Below, in pieces: positions 1 through 11,476 of a DNA stretch of 64,000 bases. Position 1 is the first letter of the stretch, and each line of letters opens with the position of its first letter. The stretch lies in assembly GCA_022036555.1 (NCBI GenBank), contig CM039120.1:33257716-33321715 (forward strand), given 5' to 3'. This DNA is from Microstegium vimineum. Lineage: Eukaryota; Streptophyta; Magnoliopsida; Poales; Poaceae. A program made the translations under genes and the position numbers. The notes below the pieces were generated by a model that saw only the letters and a list, made by a program, of their open reading frames with translations, ran no database searches and had not been told where the DNA came from.

Positions 1-190
1 TTCGAGAGTTTTTGATTGGTATCTTTGGCTTGCTAGCGGTGTTGAGCCCTTTTCTGCCTTTTCTCGAGGGCTAGCTTTGTTTTTCTTGGTTGCGTCGAGC
101 CGTTACCCATGTCTTTTTGATTCATTTTGCTTCTCTCAAGTGACCCCGTTTTGGCTTTCTTAGTCTTTTGGTCATTTGAAATGCACTCAT

Positions 191-201
191 CAAGGGGGAG
201 A
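191..201 (+). other. Polypurine tract of Sirevirus S1
   Basis: CAAGGGGGAGA stands immediately before the TG of the 3' LTR. It is the expected primer site for plus-strand DNA synthesis and fixes the element's orientation as plus. The identical tract is found inverted at 19327-19336 in S2. Confidence 0.8.
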
Positions 202-202
202 T

Positions 203-960
203 TGCGAACACATGGTGGATAAGTACCCATGTTGTTCAGTTTTGTGATGTGTTCAGTTTTGCCCAACACTTGAGCGTTTCAGTTTTAGTGGCTTAATTCT
301 AACCCTTTGCGAAAGCATATGTGTGCCTATCTATCGGCTTGTGGTGTGCAGGTGCTATGCCTAGTGAGAGTGGTCAATAGCGTGGAGAAGGTCGAGTAGA
401 GGCTTGTTGTGCCGATGGACTAAGAGCGGTGAAAGGCGGAAGCAGGGCTCAGACTGAGGGACCATGGGCGCCTGCGGACTAGCTATGGTGGCTAGTACTT
501 GGCTCTGGCGAGTGCGACAAGACATGGAGGTAGACTGAGTCGACCAAGTCAAGACGATGGACGAGCGGGTCGAGCAGAGTCTCATGGGACTCAGAGTCTG
601 ACCGGGCGAGGACAAGGTGGCTCGAGTCGAGCGGTTTGGTGGTTTGGGCCTTAAAACCATCCGAGGACGGTTTCCGAGTTTGGGCCTCAAAACTCGGGGT
701 TTGGTAGTTGAGCCCAAAGCTACCGGTGGTGGGTTTCGCGGGTTTGGGCCTTAAAACCCGGGCGGAGCTTCCGAGGAAGCGGGGATGGCACGTGGCGGAA
801 TCCTAGAGGTTGTGTCGAGGCTATGGCAACTCCTGGCCGGAAGCGGGGCCGTCCATTCAAAATGTGGGAGATATTTTCCGGAGCTTGGACTGCAGTGCTT
901 AGGCTAGGTAGTTCACTCATGTATCTAGGGGGGCTTTGGGAAATAGCCAAAGCCCTGTTA
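203..960 (+). repeat. Sirevirus S1 3' LTR, first part
   Basis: This part is colinear, inverted, with 18577-19324 of the S2 LTR and with the right S2 LTR up to 28331. Similarity stops abruptly after GCCCTGTTAA at 960, where unrelated AT-rich DNA begins. The remainder of the same LTR resumes at 13448, but about 450 bp of LTR between the two parts is missing. The interruption was therefore not a clean insertion. Confidence 0.85.
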
Positions 961-2226
961 AGGGAAGTGAGAAGGTATCCATTTGTTCAAACCAATTGTG
1001 TGCTGCTCCAAACCTGAACCATGACGAGGAAAATGGTAAAATTTCAGAGGCACAATCCATGATACTTGCACCATTTGAAACTATAAAAGGTAATGAAAAC
1101 ATTTCAAATCTGAGTTTGCAAATGAAAATAGATAATAATTGTGATAAAGTAGATGGTTCAGATGTGATTGACCATACACAAAATATTTGCACTGATTTGA
1201 TTGATTCACATGCTCATCTATGTGCTGAAGTTTTGCAAGTTGATAACCAATGTTCAAATATACATGATCTTTTCTATGCTTTGATATGGTTAATACACAT
1301 GATGTTGTGCATTCATATATGTGATACATTGCTTGCAAATAGATTCGATAGTGTCAAAGTATATACTCATGATGAATTCTTCACAAAAAAATCCCATCTT
1401 GTGTGGGCTATGCCAAGTTTGATAAATATGTTGACATTAATAAAATCCTTGACAATGTTTTTAATATATCATCCTTAAAATCTTTGAATACTCCCTATAG
1501 CTACATGTTTACATTCAATTTGATTGGACACCATGTTGTAGGTAAGTTCTATGTTTATGCTATTTCCATAACTTGTGATAAACTTCCTGATTCGAAGTTA
1601 AATAGACGTTGTAATAATTATTTTGAGCCGTATTTTTCTGAACTTGAGATGAAAAGATTGTCTAGTAATTTCTATAAAGAATAAAAATGTTGCTCCCTGG
1701 TTCATATCTTCTATCTAAAGAAACAAATCTTGAGCAAACATGTTCAATTCTTCCACTAGAAAATTTTTCATCATCTTTTGGAACCATTGAGTTTGACAAG
1801 TGCTTCTATGACCCACGCAGTACAGATGTCAAGAATGTTTCATTCTTATCTTTTGATATATGTGATCTTGCAAAGATGAAATATGATAACATGAATCAAA
1901 TGATTGGGTTGGAAGAAATTTGTGTGCTCCAATGTTCAAAACTATTTGCAGGTTCTTCAAAGTTGAGAGAGTATTTCTTACATGGAAATAATGTGAATAT
2001 GAATTATAAACAAGAAATTGGACAAAATAAAATAATAGATTATTGGAATTATCATATACATCCATCCTCTGCTTTTTCTAGATTGTTTTCAGGTAAACAA
2101 AAGTCGTGGACGACTTTTCATAAAGGTAGGGAGGATGATGAGACCATGCCAAGGCAATCAACATTCACTGTTAGTTCTAAGTATCCATTCAAGGTGAAAG
2201 CTACACTTTATTCTAATTCCTTTTGA
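961..2226 (+). pseudogene. Degenerate 3' coding region of element G
   Basis: Three consecutive open stretches on the plus strand in shifting frames (about 961-1478, 1403-1684, 1687-2226) together look like one decayed long reading frame. The DNA is AT-rich, unlike the flanking LTR. The last stretch contains residues resembling TTFHKGREDDE, encoded where the DNA reads as a purine-rich tract (about 2125-2145). A parallel tract occurs at 12430-12455. I recognise no enzymatic domain. This could be a second ORF or spacer region of a gypsy element, or a transduced sequence. Confidence 0.4.
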
Positions 2227-2257
2227 CTTCCACCTATACGGCTACTACTTGGTTTAT

Positions 2258-2262
2258 ATGAC
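2258..2262. repeat. Tat1 target-site duplication, left copy (ATGAC)
   Basis: ATGAC directly precedes the TGTTGACAC terminus of Tat1 and is repeated at 12310-12314 directly after its GTGTCAACA terminus. A perfect 5-bp duplication shows that Tat1 is a complete insertion into element G. Confidence 0.93.
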
Positions 2263-3093
2263 TGTTGACACAAAAAAAGTCCGATCTGCGAACACCTCGG
2301 GCTTATACCCAAACTCGGTATCCAAAGGTGTGCCAGTCGATTTGACCAGTTAATCGACAAGGATGATAACTAGAACAAACTTGAACGAGACGATAGCGAT
2401 GCGCCTGGACATCAAAGCTCAATTTGATCAAAACACGGAACTTGCGAAGTAGACGGAGATCTTGTAGATGCAGCCCGTCGAGATCATAAGAACTCGTAAA
2501 TAAACTAAAACTAATGTGAAAAAGTAGATGCTGGAAAAGTAGATAAAAAGTAATAGATGTATTTGATTGTTTGGATATATCTCTCATACGGGCCCTAGGT
2601 ACATATTTATACTCCGGTAGGAGGAGTTGTACACAGACGCGACTCATACCTAAACAAAACTCCTACTTTTAAGGAAATAAATGACTCGTGCAAGAGTCGG
2701 ACTCAAACTGATATAATAATACTGATATAAAATCACCAGTTTCCTTATCTATTCTCTTCGCGATGACACTTTCCATCGGCAGATTTCTTTCCATCCGCAA
2801 CCTTCTTCCATTACCATCGGCATCTTCCTGCTGACATCACCTGCATCATCTCGCATCATCGACAACATCTCCAATCGGCAATGTTTCCTGCTTCATCGGC
2901 AACACCTCCTCATTGGAAGACACATCTTTCACCCTTAATGCTTCTTCAATCCAATTCATCATCGGCGATCTCCTCTACCTTCATCGGTAACCTGATCAGT
3001 GGCATCCCGATGCCGATGAGAAACAACGTTTTACCTTCTTGCCGATCAACGCACTTGGTTCAATATTGACCCGTACAAAAAATGGTGTCAACA
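2263..3093 (-). repeat. Tat1 3' LTR
   Basis: The 831-bp LTR has 9-bp inverted termini TGTTGACAC/GTGTCAACA. It is near-identical to 11477-12309, with scattered substitutions. It contains four copies of ATCGGCA between 2772 and 2905. Confidence 0.93.
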
Positions 3094-3320
3094 CATGCCC
3101 CCCAATTTCGGAGTATAAAATATCTTATATGCGCCGAAATTTGCTCTTTTCCCTCCAATACGCGCCATCATCTTGATTACCGCACCTGAAAATTGCAAGT
3201 TACCAACAACTCCCGCAACTGTAGCACGAACTCTTCGATCACCGCACAAATTCACTGCGATATCCTTCCCTACTTCTGTCCAGTAAAAAAAGAAAATTCG
3301 AAAATGCCCCTTGACTAGGC

Positions 3321-3328
3321 CTATAAAG
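3321..3328 (+). promoter_or_regulatory. Putative TATA box of the Tat1 antisense PMD gene
   Basis: CTATAAAG lies about 145 bp upstream of the start codon at 3469, just inside the element from the 3' LTR. A matching TTATAAAA occurs at the equivalent place in Tat2 (30002-30009), followed by a similar downstream stretch. The position and conservation suggest a dedicated promoter for the antisense gene. No transcript evidence is available. Confidence 0.55.
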
Positions 3329-3468
3329 ATTACCATCTGCCTCCCTTTTTACCCTAAGCTCACATCTCCATCCGCATTTCAAAGGTGACTCCGAAGAACA
3401 CTCCAGCCTTCAATTCACCGGCGGTTTCCCTTTCATCCAGAAGCACGATCCTTCGCAAGACTCCTTCA

Positions 3469-6400
3469 ATGGCGATCAACTTCACAGCTTCCGCGGTAAT
3501 CTTCCCTATTCTCTTGCTGAATATTCCGCAATTTCATCTTTCTGCGTCTATTTACAATCCTCCCCCTTTTTCTTCTCCACCTTTTCTGGATCTCTAGGAA
3601 ATGCGCAACAAAATAGTGATTCCTACCGATCAGGAGCATCTCTGCTGCTTAGGTCCAATGGGGAATGCCGATCCAACCAACTTGATCAACGCAAAAACTA
3701 ACCGCATCCCTTTTAGATCTGAACATTTTGACCTAGGGTTGTGGACTGATACCTTCCGCTCTTGGCCCAAACCTACCAAAGGGTGGAAGAACTGGTACCT
3801 CAGGATAGCTAGATCACAACAACTATATTGGTCAGAACGCAACGTCGAGCAATGCATTAGGATGTCCATTGTGGATATGGCCAAGAACGAGAATATGATG
3901 ATAGCTGCTTCTTATTTCTGGTCCGATACAATGAACCAGCCACCCCCACATTTGCCGATGTACACATGCTCACCGGCCTCGACGTCTCCTCTGCCGATAC
4001 TGCTACTCTCTTCCGTAGGAAGTCCGAGCATCCGGTAAGCACCCACAACATCGGCGGTTGGACCGGATACATCCAAGAAAACCAGAAGACCGGATCGGTA
4101 AACCAAAGGGAGCATGCCACCTTCCTCAACATGTGGTTAGAAAAGTTTGTCTTCTGTGGCAGAACAGTCGGACCCACCAACATGTATCTCCCAGCAGCAA
4201 AGCTCCTGACAAGTGGAGGATTCCCCCTTGGCCGATACCTCCTCGGCTCAGTTTACCGTCTTCTACACCAAGTATCGGAGAAGCTACTACTAGGTGAACC
4301 CATCGGTAATCTTGGAGGTCCTTGGTGGTTCATCAACCTGTGGCTAAACGCACATATGTACAAATGTCTCCAATTTGACCTGTTCAGCCAACGGTTCCCA
4401 AGGGATATATCCGAAGACTATGTCTTTGATGATGACGAATCGGCAACTCGCTCCCCACTCAACTTTGGGGAAGCTATAATAGTGCTGCCAGGAACCGATG
4501 CCAATGTTGATCAATTTGGCATGTTCTTTCAAAGGTTCTACTACGGAATCCCTGCTGCAGAACGAGTTTGATGCCTTATGTTGATGAAGATAACCGATTC
4601 CCCATCTCCTTCAACCTTACCGACGGGAATATACCTCAAAATGAGGTAATCATGAAGGCTACCCTCATTCCCCGGGCCATCCCAGTCAACGTTGTTGGAA
4701 CCGGGAAGAATTTTCACCCATCATACGAGTTCTACTATCCATCGGCAGTAGCAAGACAGCTAGCATTCGGTCAACTACCGATCAAGCTCAGCTATGCCAA
4801 TGTGATAAAAACAAGAGAGATCATCTCCAATGCAATGGACTGGAACAAAATTACCACTCTTTCTCCCCATGCCGATATGGCCAGCATCGACTTGTCTTCT
4901 TGGGCGCCGACATCTTTTATAACCGAGTCATACAAGTCCTGGTGGCAAGAATGGAAGGACCAGCTATTCGCTCCATCATCGCACTACTATAGGCACTTGA
5001 TTGATGTCGATCATGTCATCCCCGACGACGCGGTAAGTTTATTCCCGATACCACTACTTCATTGACTTTCAAAGATACTGGTAACTAACCCTCTGTCAGC
5101 AGGTCAATGATCCAATTCCCTACAAAAGTAAAAGCGGCAAGTATTTCAATTTGTGACCGATGAACCCAATATCAACAATCAGCAGCAAGGCCCCTCCATT
5201 GGATGCTCTTACGCATCGCAAGGCAATCCCTAAGGTTACCATCAGGACTAGACCACTGCCAACCGATGATGCTGCCATTGCTGCCGCTACCTTGGCGCAG
5301 GCCTTCATGGTAATACTTTACTTGCTTATACCGATTGTAAATTTTCATCAGTAATTTTACTCTGTTTTTTCAATTTATACCAACCATCTTTCTCTGTAGC
5401 CAACAAGCTCATCGACAACCATCCCAAGTGTACAAGCCACTCGATCTGCCGATGCCCCCCAAGCACAAAGATCAAAGCGCCAAAGCCATTCAAGTGTTGT
5501 TCCCAAACCAAAACGTAAGAAACTATCAACTCCAGCTGCACCTACTCAAGCTCCTGCCGATATGCCAGCACCAGAACTAGTATCGGCAGCTATCCCCGAA
5601 CAGCCACAAGCCGAGCTTCCTGACCAAGGGACAACACCGTTGCCGCAAGAGATGGCCGCAACAACAGAAACAATACCAGCATCGACATCAGCACCAGTAC
5701 CAAACGAAATTCCTGACCAGGGAACAGCAGTGTCGCCACAGAGGTCGGCAACAGCGGAAGCAGCACTTGTGCCAATTGTACCTCCTGCCGAGGCAAGTTC
5801 ATCGGCAACATTTGTCGATCTTCAAGATACGGTTATGTCAGCTGTTCTGCCGAGTCCAAGGTGAGAGATCCATCTAAAAATGGTAAACTGACCGTCATAA
5901 ACTTGCAAAACTTGTAATCGGCATACTCTAATCCTCTTCTTTTCAGGCCCAAGATTCCCCAAACAGTCTATTTTCCTTTGGTATCAATCTCCCAGATGAG
6001 GACGAAGAGGAAGAAAGCTCTGTTCCGCCATCAGGTACTATATCGGCAGAAGTGAAGTCCAAACTCGAAGCACTGCTATCCTTACTGCAGCAAAGCACTT
6101 CCGAACTAGTCCAAGACTCCAACGCAGTAAGGATAGCCTTCAGAGAAGTTCGAAACCAACTGCCTGCCAATGTTGAAGAACCACTCTTCCAAGCGGCATT
6201 CCTCGAGAGTCGGCAGCTACAATATCAAAGAGCCTCGCGGTGCATCGCCGATAGTGCTGCTCAAGCAAAATCTGCGGAGGAGATACTCAAATTCAAGCAA
6301 GCTGTGGACGAGATACATAAAGACATCGGCCGCCTAGAAGCTTCTGGTAGCGCGCTTGAACAAGAGATCACACATCTATCAGCGCGAAAAGAAAAACTGC

Positions 6401-6636
6401 TAGCTGAGTTGAAGAAGATTGATGAAGCTCTAAGCGCAACCAGCCAAAAGAAAGCTCAACTCCCTGCTGCCATCAAAGTTTTACAACAAGAGAGAGACGT
6501 CAATGCCCGTGAAGCCCTTTTGTTGAAGAGAAAGCTCAAGCCAGTCGAGGGCTCTGTCGATGATGGCGCCAAGGAAATAAATGAAGCAAATCAAATTCAC
6601 CTGCGTGCGATATCATCAATTCAATCCTTGTTGTAA
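3469..6636 (+). pseudogene. Antisense plant-mobile-domain (PMD) gene of Tat1, five exons, broken
   Basis: Exons inferred from GT-AG borders and alignment with Tat2 are 3469-3495, 3598-5032, 5103-5309, 5400-5882 and 5947-6636. Exon 2 carries the PMD-like domain, with landmarks such as WPKPTKGWKNWYLR, AASYFWSDTMN, MLTGLDVSSADT and LGGPWWFINLWLNAHMYK. Exon 4 is a Pro/Ala/Thr-rich linker with a basic patch. Exon 5 encodes an acidic stretch and then a long Glu/Lys/Leu-rich coiled coil ending AISSIQSLL. Breaks relative to Tat2 are a roughly 22-bp deletion with frameshift near 3936, a frameshift and stop near 4570, a CGA-to-TGA stop near 5157, and a TGA near the end of exon 4. PMD proteins include Arabidopsis MAIN/MAIL1 and many transposon-borne relatives. 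The biochemical role here is unknown. The gene lies tail-to-tail with pol. Confidence 0.8.
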
Positions 6637-6756
6637 TTTGTCGTGTTGACAAACTGTAAACTTGACAACTGTTCTTGCCTGTAATATAATGTTAATACGA
6701 TTTCTCCCGATGTTCAGTATGATACTCCTCCCATAGGCATCTATACTTGTATTGCC

Positions 6757-7706
6757 TCACGCATCTACCCAGATACTAGGATAATATTTCTTTAAATATT
6801 TACCATTGATTGCTCTGGGAAACGCAACCCCTTCGAGGGTCTCCAAAATATAGGCATTACCAGGAGCGGACTGCTTTATCAGAAAAGGACCCTTCCAATT
6901 AGGAGACCATTTTCCAAACTTTGAACTCTTAGTCCCAATCGGTAAAATCAATTTCCATACCAGATCACCATCGGCAAACTCTTTCACCTTTACCTTCTTG
7001 TCATACCATCTGGCAACCCTTTTCTTGTTCTCCTCGATATTGATTAGAGCTCTTAGCCGATGACCCACTAGGTCTTCCAACTCATCCTTCATAAGGATAT
7101 CAAATTCATCGGTTGTCAGCTGATCTTGGGAGAACAATCACCTAAAACCAGTTTTAATTTCCCAAGGCAGGATAGCATCGTGTCCATAAACTAACTGGTA
7201 CGGTGAAACCTTAGTGGCACCATGACATGCCATCCGATACGACCACAACGCTTCACTTAATACTATATGCCACCTTCTAGGGTTTTCTTCAATTTTGCGC
7301 TTGATAAGTTTAATTATTCCCTTATTGGCTGCCTCGGCCTGACCATTAGCTTGAGCATAATAAGGAGACGAATTCAAAATCTTAAACCCCATACTGGTAG
7401 CAAATTCATCAAACTCTCCTGATGTGAACATAGTTCCTTGTTCGGTTGTAATAGTTTGGGGAATACCAAATCGGTAAACAATATGTCTTTCACAAAATCT
7501 ATCATGGTTGTCGATGTCACATTCTTCAATGGGATAGCTTCAACCCACTTCGTGAAATAATCGGTAGCAACAAGTATGAACTTATGCCCTTTACTCGATA
7601 GCGGATAAATTTGATCGACGAGATCGATGGCCCATCCTCTAAACGGCCAAGGCTTGATTATAGGATTCATCGCCGACGCAGGTGCCCTCTGCACATTACC
7701 AAATTT
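6757..7706 (-). pseudogene. Tat1 integrase core and C-terminal domain, broken
   Basis: This continues the 761-codon pol frame after a TAG at 7704-7706, where Tat2 has CAG just after the zinc-binding CQDC. Pieces seen are the catalytic core start (WAIDLVDQIYP, TDYFTKWVEAIP), a frameshifted middle around the second catalytic Asp (7431-7500), then SPYYAQANGQAEAANKG with the core glutamate region. A stop at about 7138 separates the last part, which ends YYPSIWVDA at 6757. Integrase would insert element DNA into the genome. It is inactive here because of at least two stops and a frameshift. The end is 120 bp from the end of the antisense gene. Confidence 0.85.
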
Positions 7707-9992
7707 CTAACAATCTTGACACCCTTTGAAGTACTTAAAACAGTCCTCAAGAATTGTCGGCCAATAATACCCATTTCGCCTAATCATCCACTTCATCTTC
7801 AATGCCGATTGATGCGCTCCACATACCCCCTCATGAATTTCACCCATCAACCTCTTCGATTCCTCTTCATCAAGGCATCTGAGCAAAACTCCATCAATTG
7901 TCCGATAATACAATTCATCATCAAGGAGCACATACTTGGTAGCCTGAAACCTTAACCGCCTTTCAACTTTCCTAGACGGATCTCTTAAGTAATCGGCAAT
8001 CTCTTTTCTCCAGTCATTGGTGACCGTTACCGATGTCATTGCTTCTTGAATCGGTTGATACCCCGAAGCATGTTGCGCTAATCGGTTGGCTTCTTCGTTA
8101 TGCAACCTGGGAATATGCTCAAGACGATACTCTCTGAATCCCTTCAACAATCGTAAGCACTTCCCGTGAGACTCAATTAAAATATCGCTTCGGCATTCAT
8201 ATGTTCCAACCAACTGATTGATCACCAACATAGAATCGCCAAAGACCTCAATGGCATCGGCACACACATCTCTGAGCAATTCTAACCCCTTCAGCAATGC
8301 CTGGTATTCAGCCTGATTATTCGTCGAAGTGGCAACAATTGGCAATGAGATTTCATACTTTTTCCCTCGGGGCGAGACCACTACAATACCGATACCCACT
8401 CCTTCCTTACATGTAGAACCATCAAAGAATAGAGTCCAAGGAGCAATTTCTACGGAATTTAGCACACCACAATGTTGAGTAACAAAATCAGCCATCACCT
8501 GTCCTTTAACTGCTTTAGCCGATTCATACCTCAGATCAAACTCTGACAGCGCCAAAATCCATTTGCCGATCCTCCCGTTCAAAATCGGCATTGATAGCAT
8601 ATACTTAACCACATCATCCTTACATATGACGGTGCATTCGGCCGATAGCAAACAATGCCTTAACTTGGTACAAGAGAAGTACAAACATAAACACAACCTT
8701 TCAATGGCCGAATACCTGGTTTCAGCGTCCACCAGCTTCCTACTCAAATAATAAATCACACGTTCTTTCCCCTCAGATTCTTGAATCAAGGTTGACCCGA
8801 TAACACCATCATCGGCAGACAAATATAATCTGAAGGGTTTCCCATGTTGAGGCGGAATTAACAGCGGAGGATTTACCGGATATTTCTTAACCTCTTCCAA
8901 AGCCAATTGCTGCTCTTCTCTCCACACAAATTCTTGACCGTCTTTCAGCTTCAATAATGGACTAAAAGATTTAATCTTTCCGGACAGATTAGATATAAAT
9001 CTTCTAATAAAATTAATCTTGCCGATCAAAGATTGCAGCTCAGTCTTGTTTGCAGGAGCGACCACCTTATCAATCAGATCAATAGTTTTTCTACTGATCT
9101 CTATACCCCTTTGATGCACGAAGAACCCTAGGAACTGACTTGCCGATACGCCAAACACACACTTATTCGGATTCATCTTAAGTCCACACTCCCTTGTGCA
9201 TTCCAAAATCTTTCGTAGATCGGCAAGATGCTTTTGAAAGTCCTCGGATTTCAGCACCACATCATCAATATAGATCTCGACCAATGTGCCGATATACTTA
9301 TGAAAGATAAAGTTCATTGCTCTTTGATAAGTAGCACCGGCATTCTTCAGGCCAAAAGTCATCACGATCCATTCAAACAAACCGACATGTCCTGGACACC
9401 TAAAAGCAGTTTTGGATACATCTTCTTCAGCCATGAATATTTGATTATATCCAGCATTACCATCCATAAAACTGATAATTTTATGTCTAGCAGAAGCATC
9501 AATTAGTAGATCGGCAACGGGCATCGGATAGCCGTCTATCGTCATAGCTTTATTGAGATTCCTAAAATCAATACAAACACGAAGTTTTCCATTCTTTTTA
9601 TATACATGAACCACATTAGAAATCCATTCGGCATATCGGCATTGCCGAATAAATCCACCTTCGATTAATTTTGTAATTTCAGCTTTAATATCAGGCAATA
9701 CGTTAGGATTGCATCGGCGCGCTGGCTGCCGATGTGGTTGAAAGCCTGACTTAATAGGTAACCGATGTTCAACTATTGATCGGTCCAAACCAGGCATCTC
9801 CGTATAGTCCCAAGCAAAACAATCTTTATATTCCTTTAACAAATCAGTTAACTGTTGCTTACATTGGAAATCTAACTTAGCACTAATAAAAGTTGGTCTA
9901 GGCTTAACACCGTCGCCGATATCTATTTCCAGCAAATCATTGGCTAATATGAATCCCTGCTCCAGTTTTCCATCATCAGCGAACTGATCCAT
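7707..9992 (-). CDS. pol: Tat1 reverse transcriptase, RNase H, second RNase H and integrase zinc finger
   Basis: This is the longest open frame of the window (761 codons). Reverse transcriptase spans about residues 90-330, with CIDFRNLNKA, the FMDGNAGYNQ block and catalytic YIDDV. The retroviral-type RNase H (about 350-470) is weak. A second RNase H with FFDGSTCKEG, NNQAEYQALLKG and GDSMLVINQL (about 495-620) is the additional module typical of Tat. The integrase zinc finger HEGVCGAHQS...CQDC closes the frame. It copies element RNA into DNA and degrades the RNA template. The protease that should precede it has been lost through an internal deletion. The ATG at 9992 is simply the first Met of the open frame; the real product would be a processed polyprotein. 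Confidence 0.9.
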   Translation of the reverse strand: MDQFADDGKLEQGFILANDLLEIDIGDGVKPRPTFISAKLDFQCKQQLTDLLKEYKDCFAWDYTEMPGLDRSIVEHRLPIKSGFQPHRQPARRCNPNVLPDIKAEITKLIEGGFIRQCRYAEWISNVVHVYKKNGKLRVCIDFRNLNKAMTIDGYPMPVADLLIDASARHKIISFMDGNAGYNQIFMAEEDVSKTAFRCPGHVGLFEWIVMTFGLKNAGATYQRAMNFIFHKYIGTLVEIYIDDVVLKSEDFQKHLADLRKILECTRECGLKMNPNKCVFGVSASQFLGFFVHQRGIEISRKTIDLIDKVVAPANKTELQSLIGKINFIRRFISNLSGKIKSFSPLLKLKDGQEFVWREEQQLALEEVKKYPVNPPLLIPPQHGKPFRLYLSADDGVIGSTLIQESEGKERVIYYLSRKLVDAETRYSAIERLCLCLYFSCTKLRHCLLSAECTVICKDDVVKYMLSMPILNGRIGKWILALSEFDLRYESAKAVKGQVMADFVTQHCGVLNSVEIAPWTLFFDGSTCKEGVGIGIVVVSPRGKKYEISLPIVATSTNNQAEYQALLKGLELLRDVCADAIEVFGDSMLVINQLVGTYECRSDILIESHGKCLRLLKGFREYRLEHIPRLHNEEANRLAQHASGYQPIQEAMTSVTVTNDWRKEIADYLRDPSRKVERRLRFQATKYVLLDDELYYRTIDGVLLRCLDEEESKRLMGEIHEGVCGAHQSALKMKWMIRRNGYYWPTILEDCFKYFKGCQDC

Positions 9993-10063
9993 TAAAACAC
10001 CTCTTCAGAACCGACTGCTTGGATCGGTGTAATTTGGAAATTAGAAAACTTTATGAAATTCGG

Positions 10064-11425
10064 CACCTCGTACCGATTTGGAAGAGGAATCAAGTCATAT
10101 GCCTGAGGGTATGTTGTTCGATAAGAATATGCATCGACCTCAGACTTATTACCGAACTATCCGTTCATTAGTTCGGCGATCTCATCAGCCCGGCGTACAT
10201 TTTGACCCTGCCGACGCATTGGCCGTATGTTTATCGGCTGGACTGGTGGATACATCCCTTCTTGCCTCTGTGGTAAGTAAACTGATCCGATTAGCGTAAG
10301 AGCAGCACCATGTTGCTGAACATTATACATCAGCTGATCTGTCGATGTATATCCTTGGACACCAGTTGGAGTATTTTGAGATACTATTGACATCTCATTT
10401 TGAACATCCGCCGAGTAATGGCATTGCTATGCTCCTGCCACCTGATATCTGGGTTGCACCAACTGTTGTTGCTTTGATGTCTGACCAGTCCATCCAGGAT
10501 CACAAGTCATCGACATGTGATTCGTCGATAATTGATATCCATTCGGAGTTTGTTGCCCTTACATCCTAGGACAATCAATAGATTGACCTCCTTGTTGTGT
10601 TGATACCCTCATATAAGGATTTATCATCAAAGGATAGCCTGTATTTGTCCTATTTTGTTGCATCGGCAGAGCGCTTGCCGATGGTCGCCCACAAGGCGTT
10701 TTGGGTACCGCCACCTGAAGACTTCTTGTCGACGGCTGCCCGTTTGGAGAAGGCGTAGCCTTATGCATCACTGGATTCATCGGCTGTACTGCTACTGCCG
10801 ATTCCACAGGGGCTTTTCCCGCTGTGTCGTCACCTTGGACCGACTTGACATTGGTCGATGAATTTGTAGGCATATCATATCCCCACCGGTCAGTATGAAT
10901 CGGCTGGCTCTAGATTGTAGGTCCTGACACCTCTGATGCTACTGGGTCTGTATTTAGCCGAACAACATTTACATGGCTTGATTTTAGAGTAACTTCACCG
11001 GCAGACAGCTTCGCAGGCTGGCAGGATCCCGCTGGGGTTGCCGATGGAGTTATAGTAGATGCCAATCTAGATTGATGATACGATGAACCAACATAATGAG
11101 ATGTCTTCCCTTCTTTGAAGGATCGCATAACAACATTGTGTACATCGTTGGACAACATAGTAGAGTGGTTAATCAATGCTTGACTTAATGCAGAATTAAC
11201 CATCTCTTGAAATTTACCGGGATTGACATTGAAAGTGACCTGTCGCGGCAACAGCGGATCTTGCTTCTGTACTGCATCGCCACTCCTGTTTAGGCTGAAG
11301 GATTTCAGATACAACTACTTGTACTTCTCCATAGCCTGCTCCATAGCCTGCTTCTGATCATCTTTCAGATCTGCTTCAGAGACTTCAATGACGTTCCTCG
11401 GATCAACGTCAGTAGAACCACCCAT
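10064..11425 (-). pseudogene. gag: Tat1 gag, truncated and broken
   Basis: The start ATG at 11425 is aligned with Tat2 (MGDNSD at 40467 there). It is followed by the conserved RNVIEVSEADLKDDQ block. A CAG-to-TAG stop lies near 11312. Open pieces then run 10910-11314, 10559-10873 and 10157-10393, encoding Gln/Pro/Met-rich N-terminal gag sequence. Homology to Tat2 jumps at about 10064 from the middle of gag directly to just upstream of RT. The capsid C-terminal part, the zinc knuckle and the protease, about 2.3 kb in Tat2, are therefore deleted. Element mobility could only have come from proteins supplied in trans. Confidence 0.75.
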
Positions 11426-11476
11426 GATCTTGATCAAGAGATGTATCTAGGGTCTCACCGGGTGTGCCAAAAGAGG
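11426..11476 (-). other. Tat1 leader with presumed primer-binding site
   Basis: This is the short stretch between the 5' LTR and the gag ATG. On the minus strand it reads TTTTGGCACACCCGGTG a few bases inside the LTR, and it is shared with Tat2. Its position suggests the tRNA primer site, but I cannot assign the tRNA. Confidence 0.5.

Noticed and set aside
3469..6636. PMD gene as an ordinary host gene
   Set aside because: It lies between the LTRs of one element and recurs at the same place in the second element, so it belongs to the retrotransposon.
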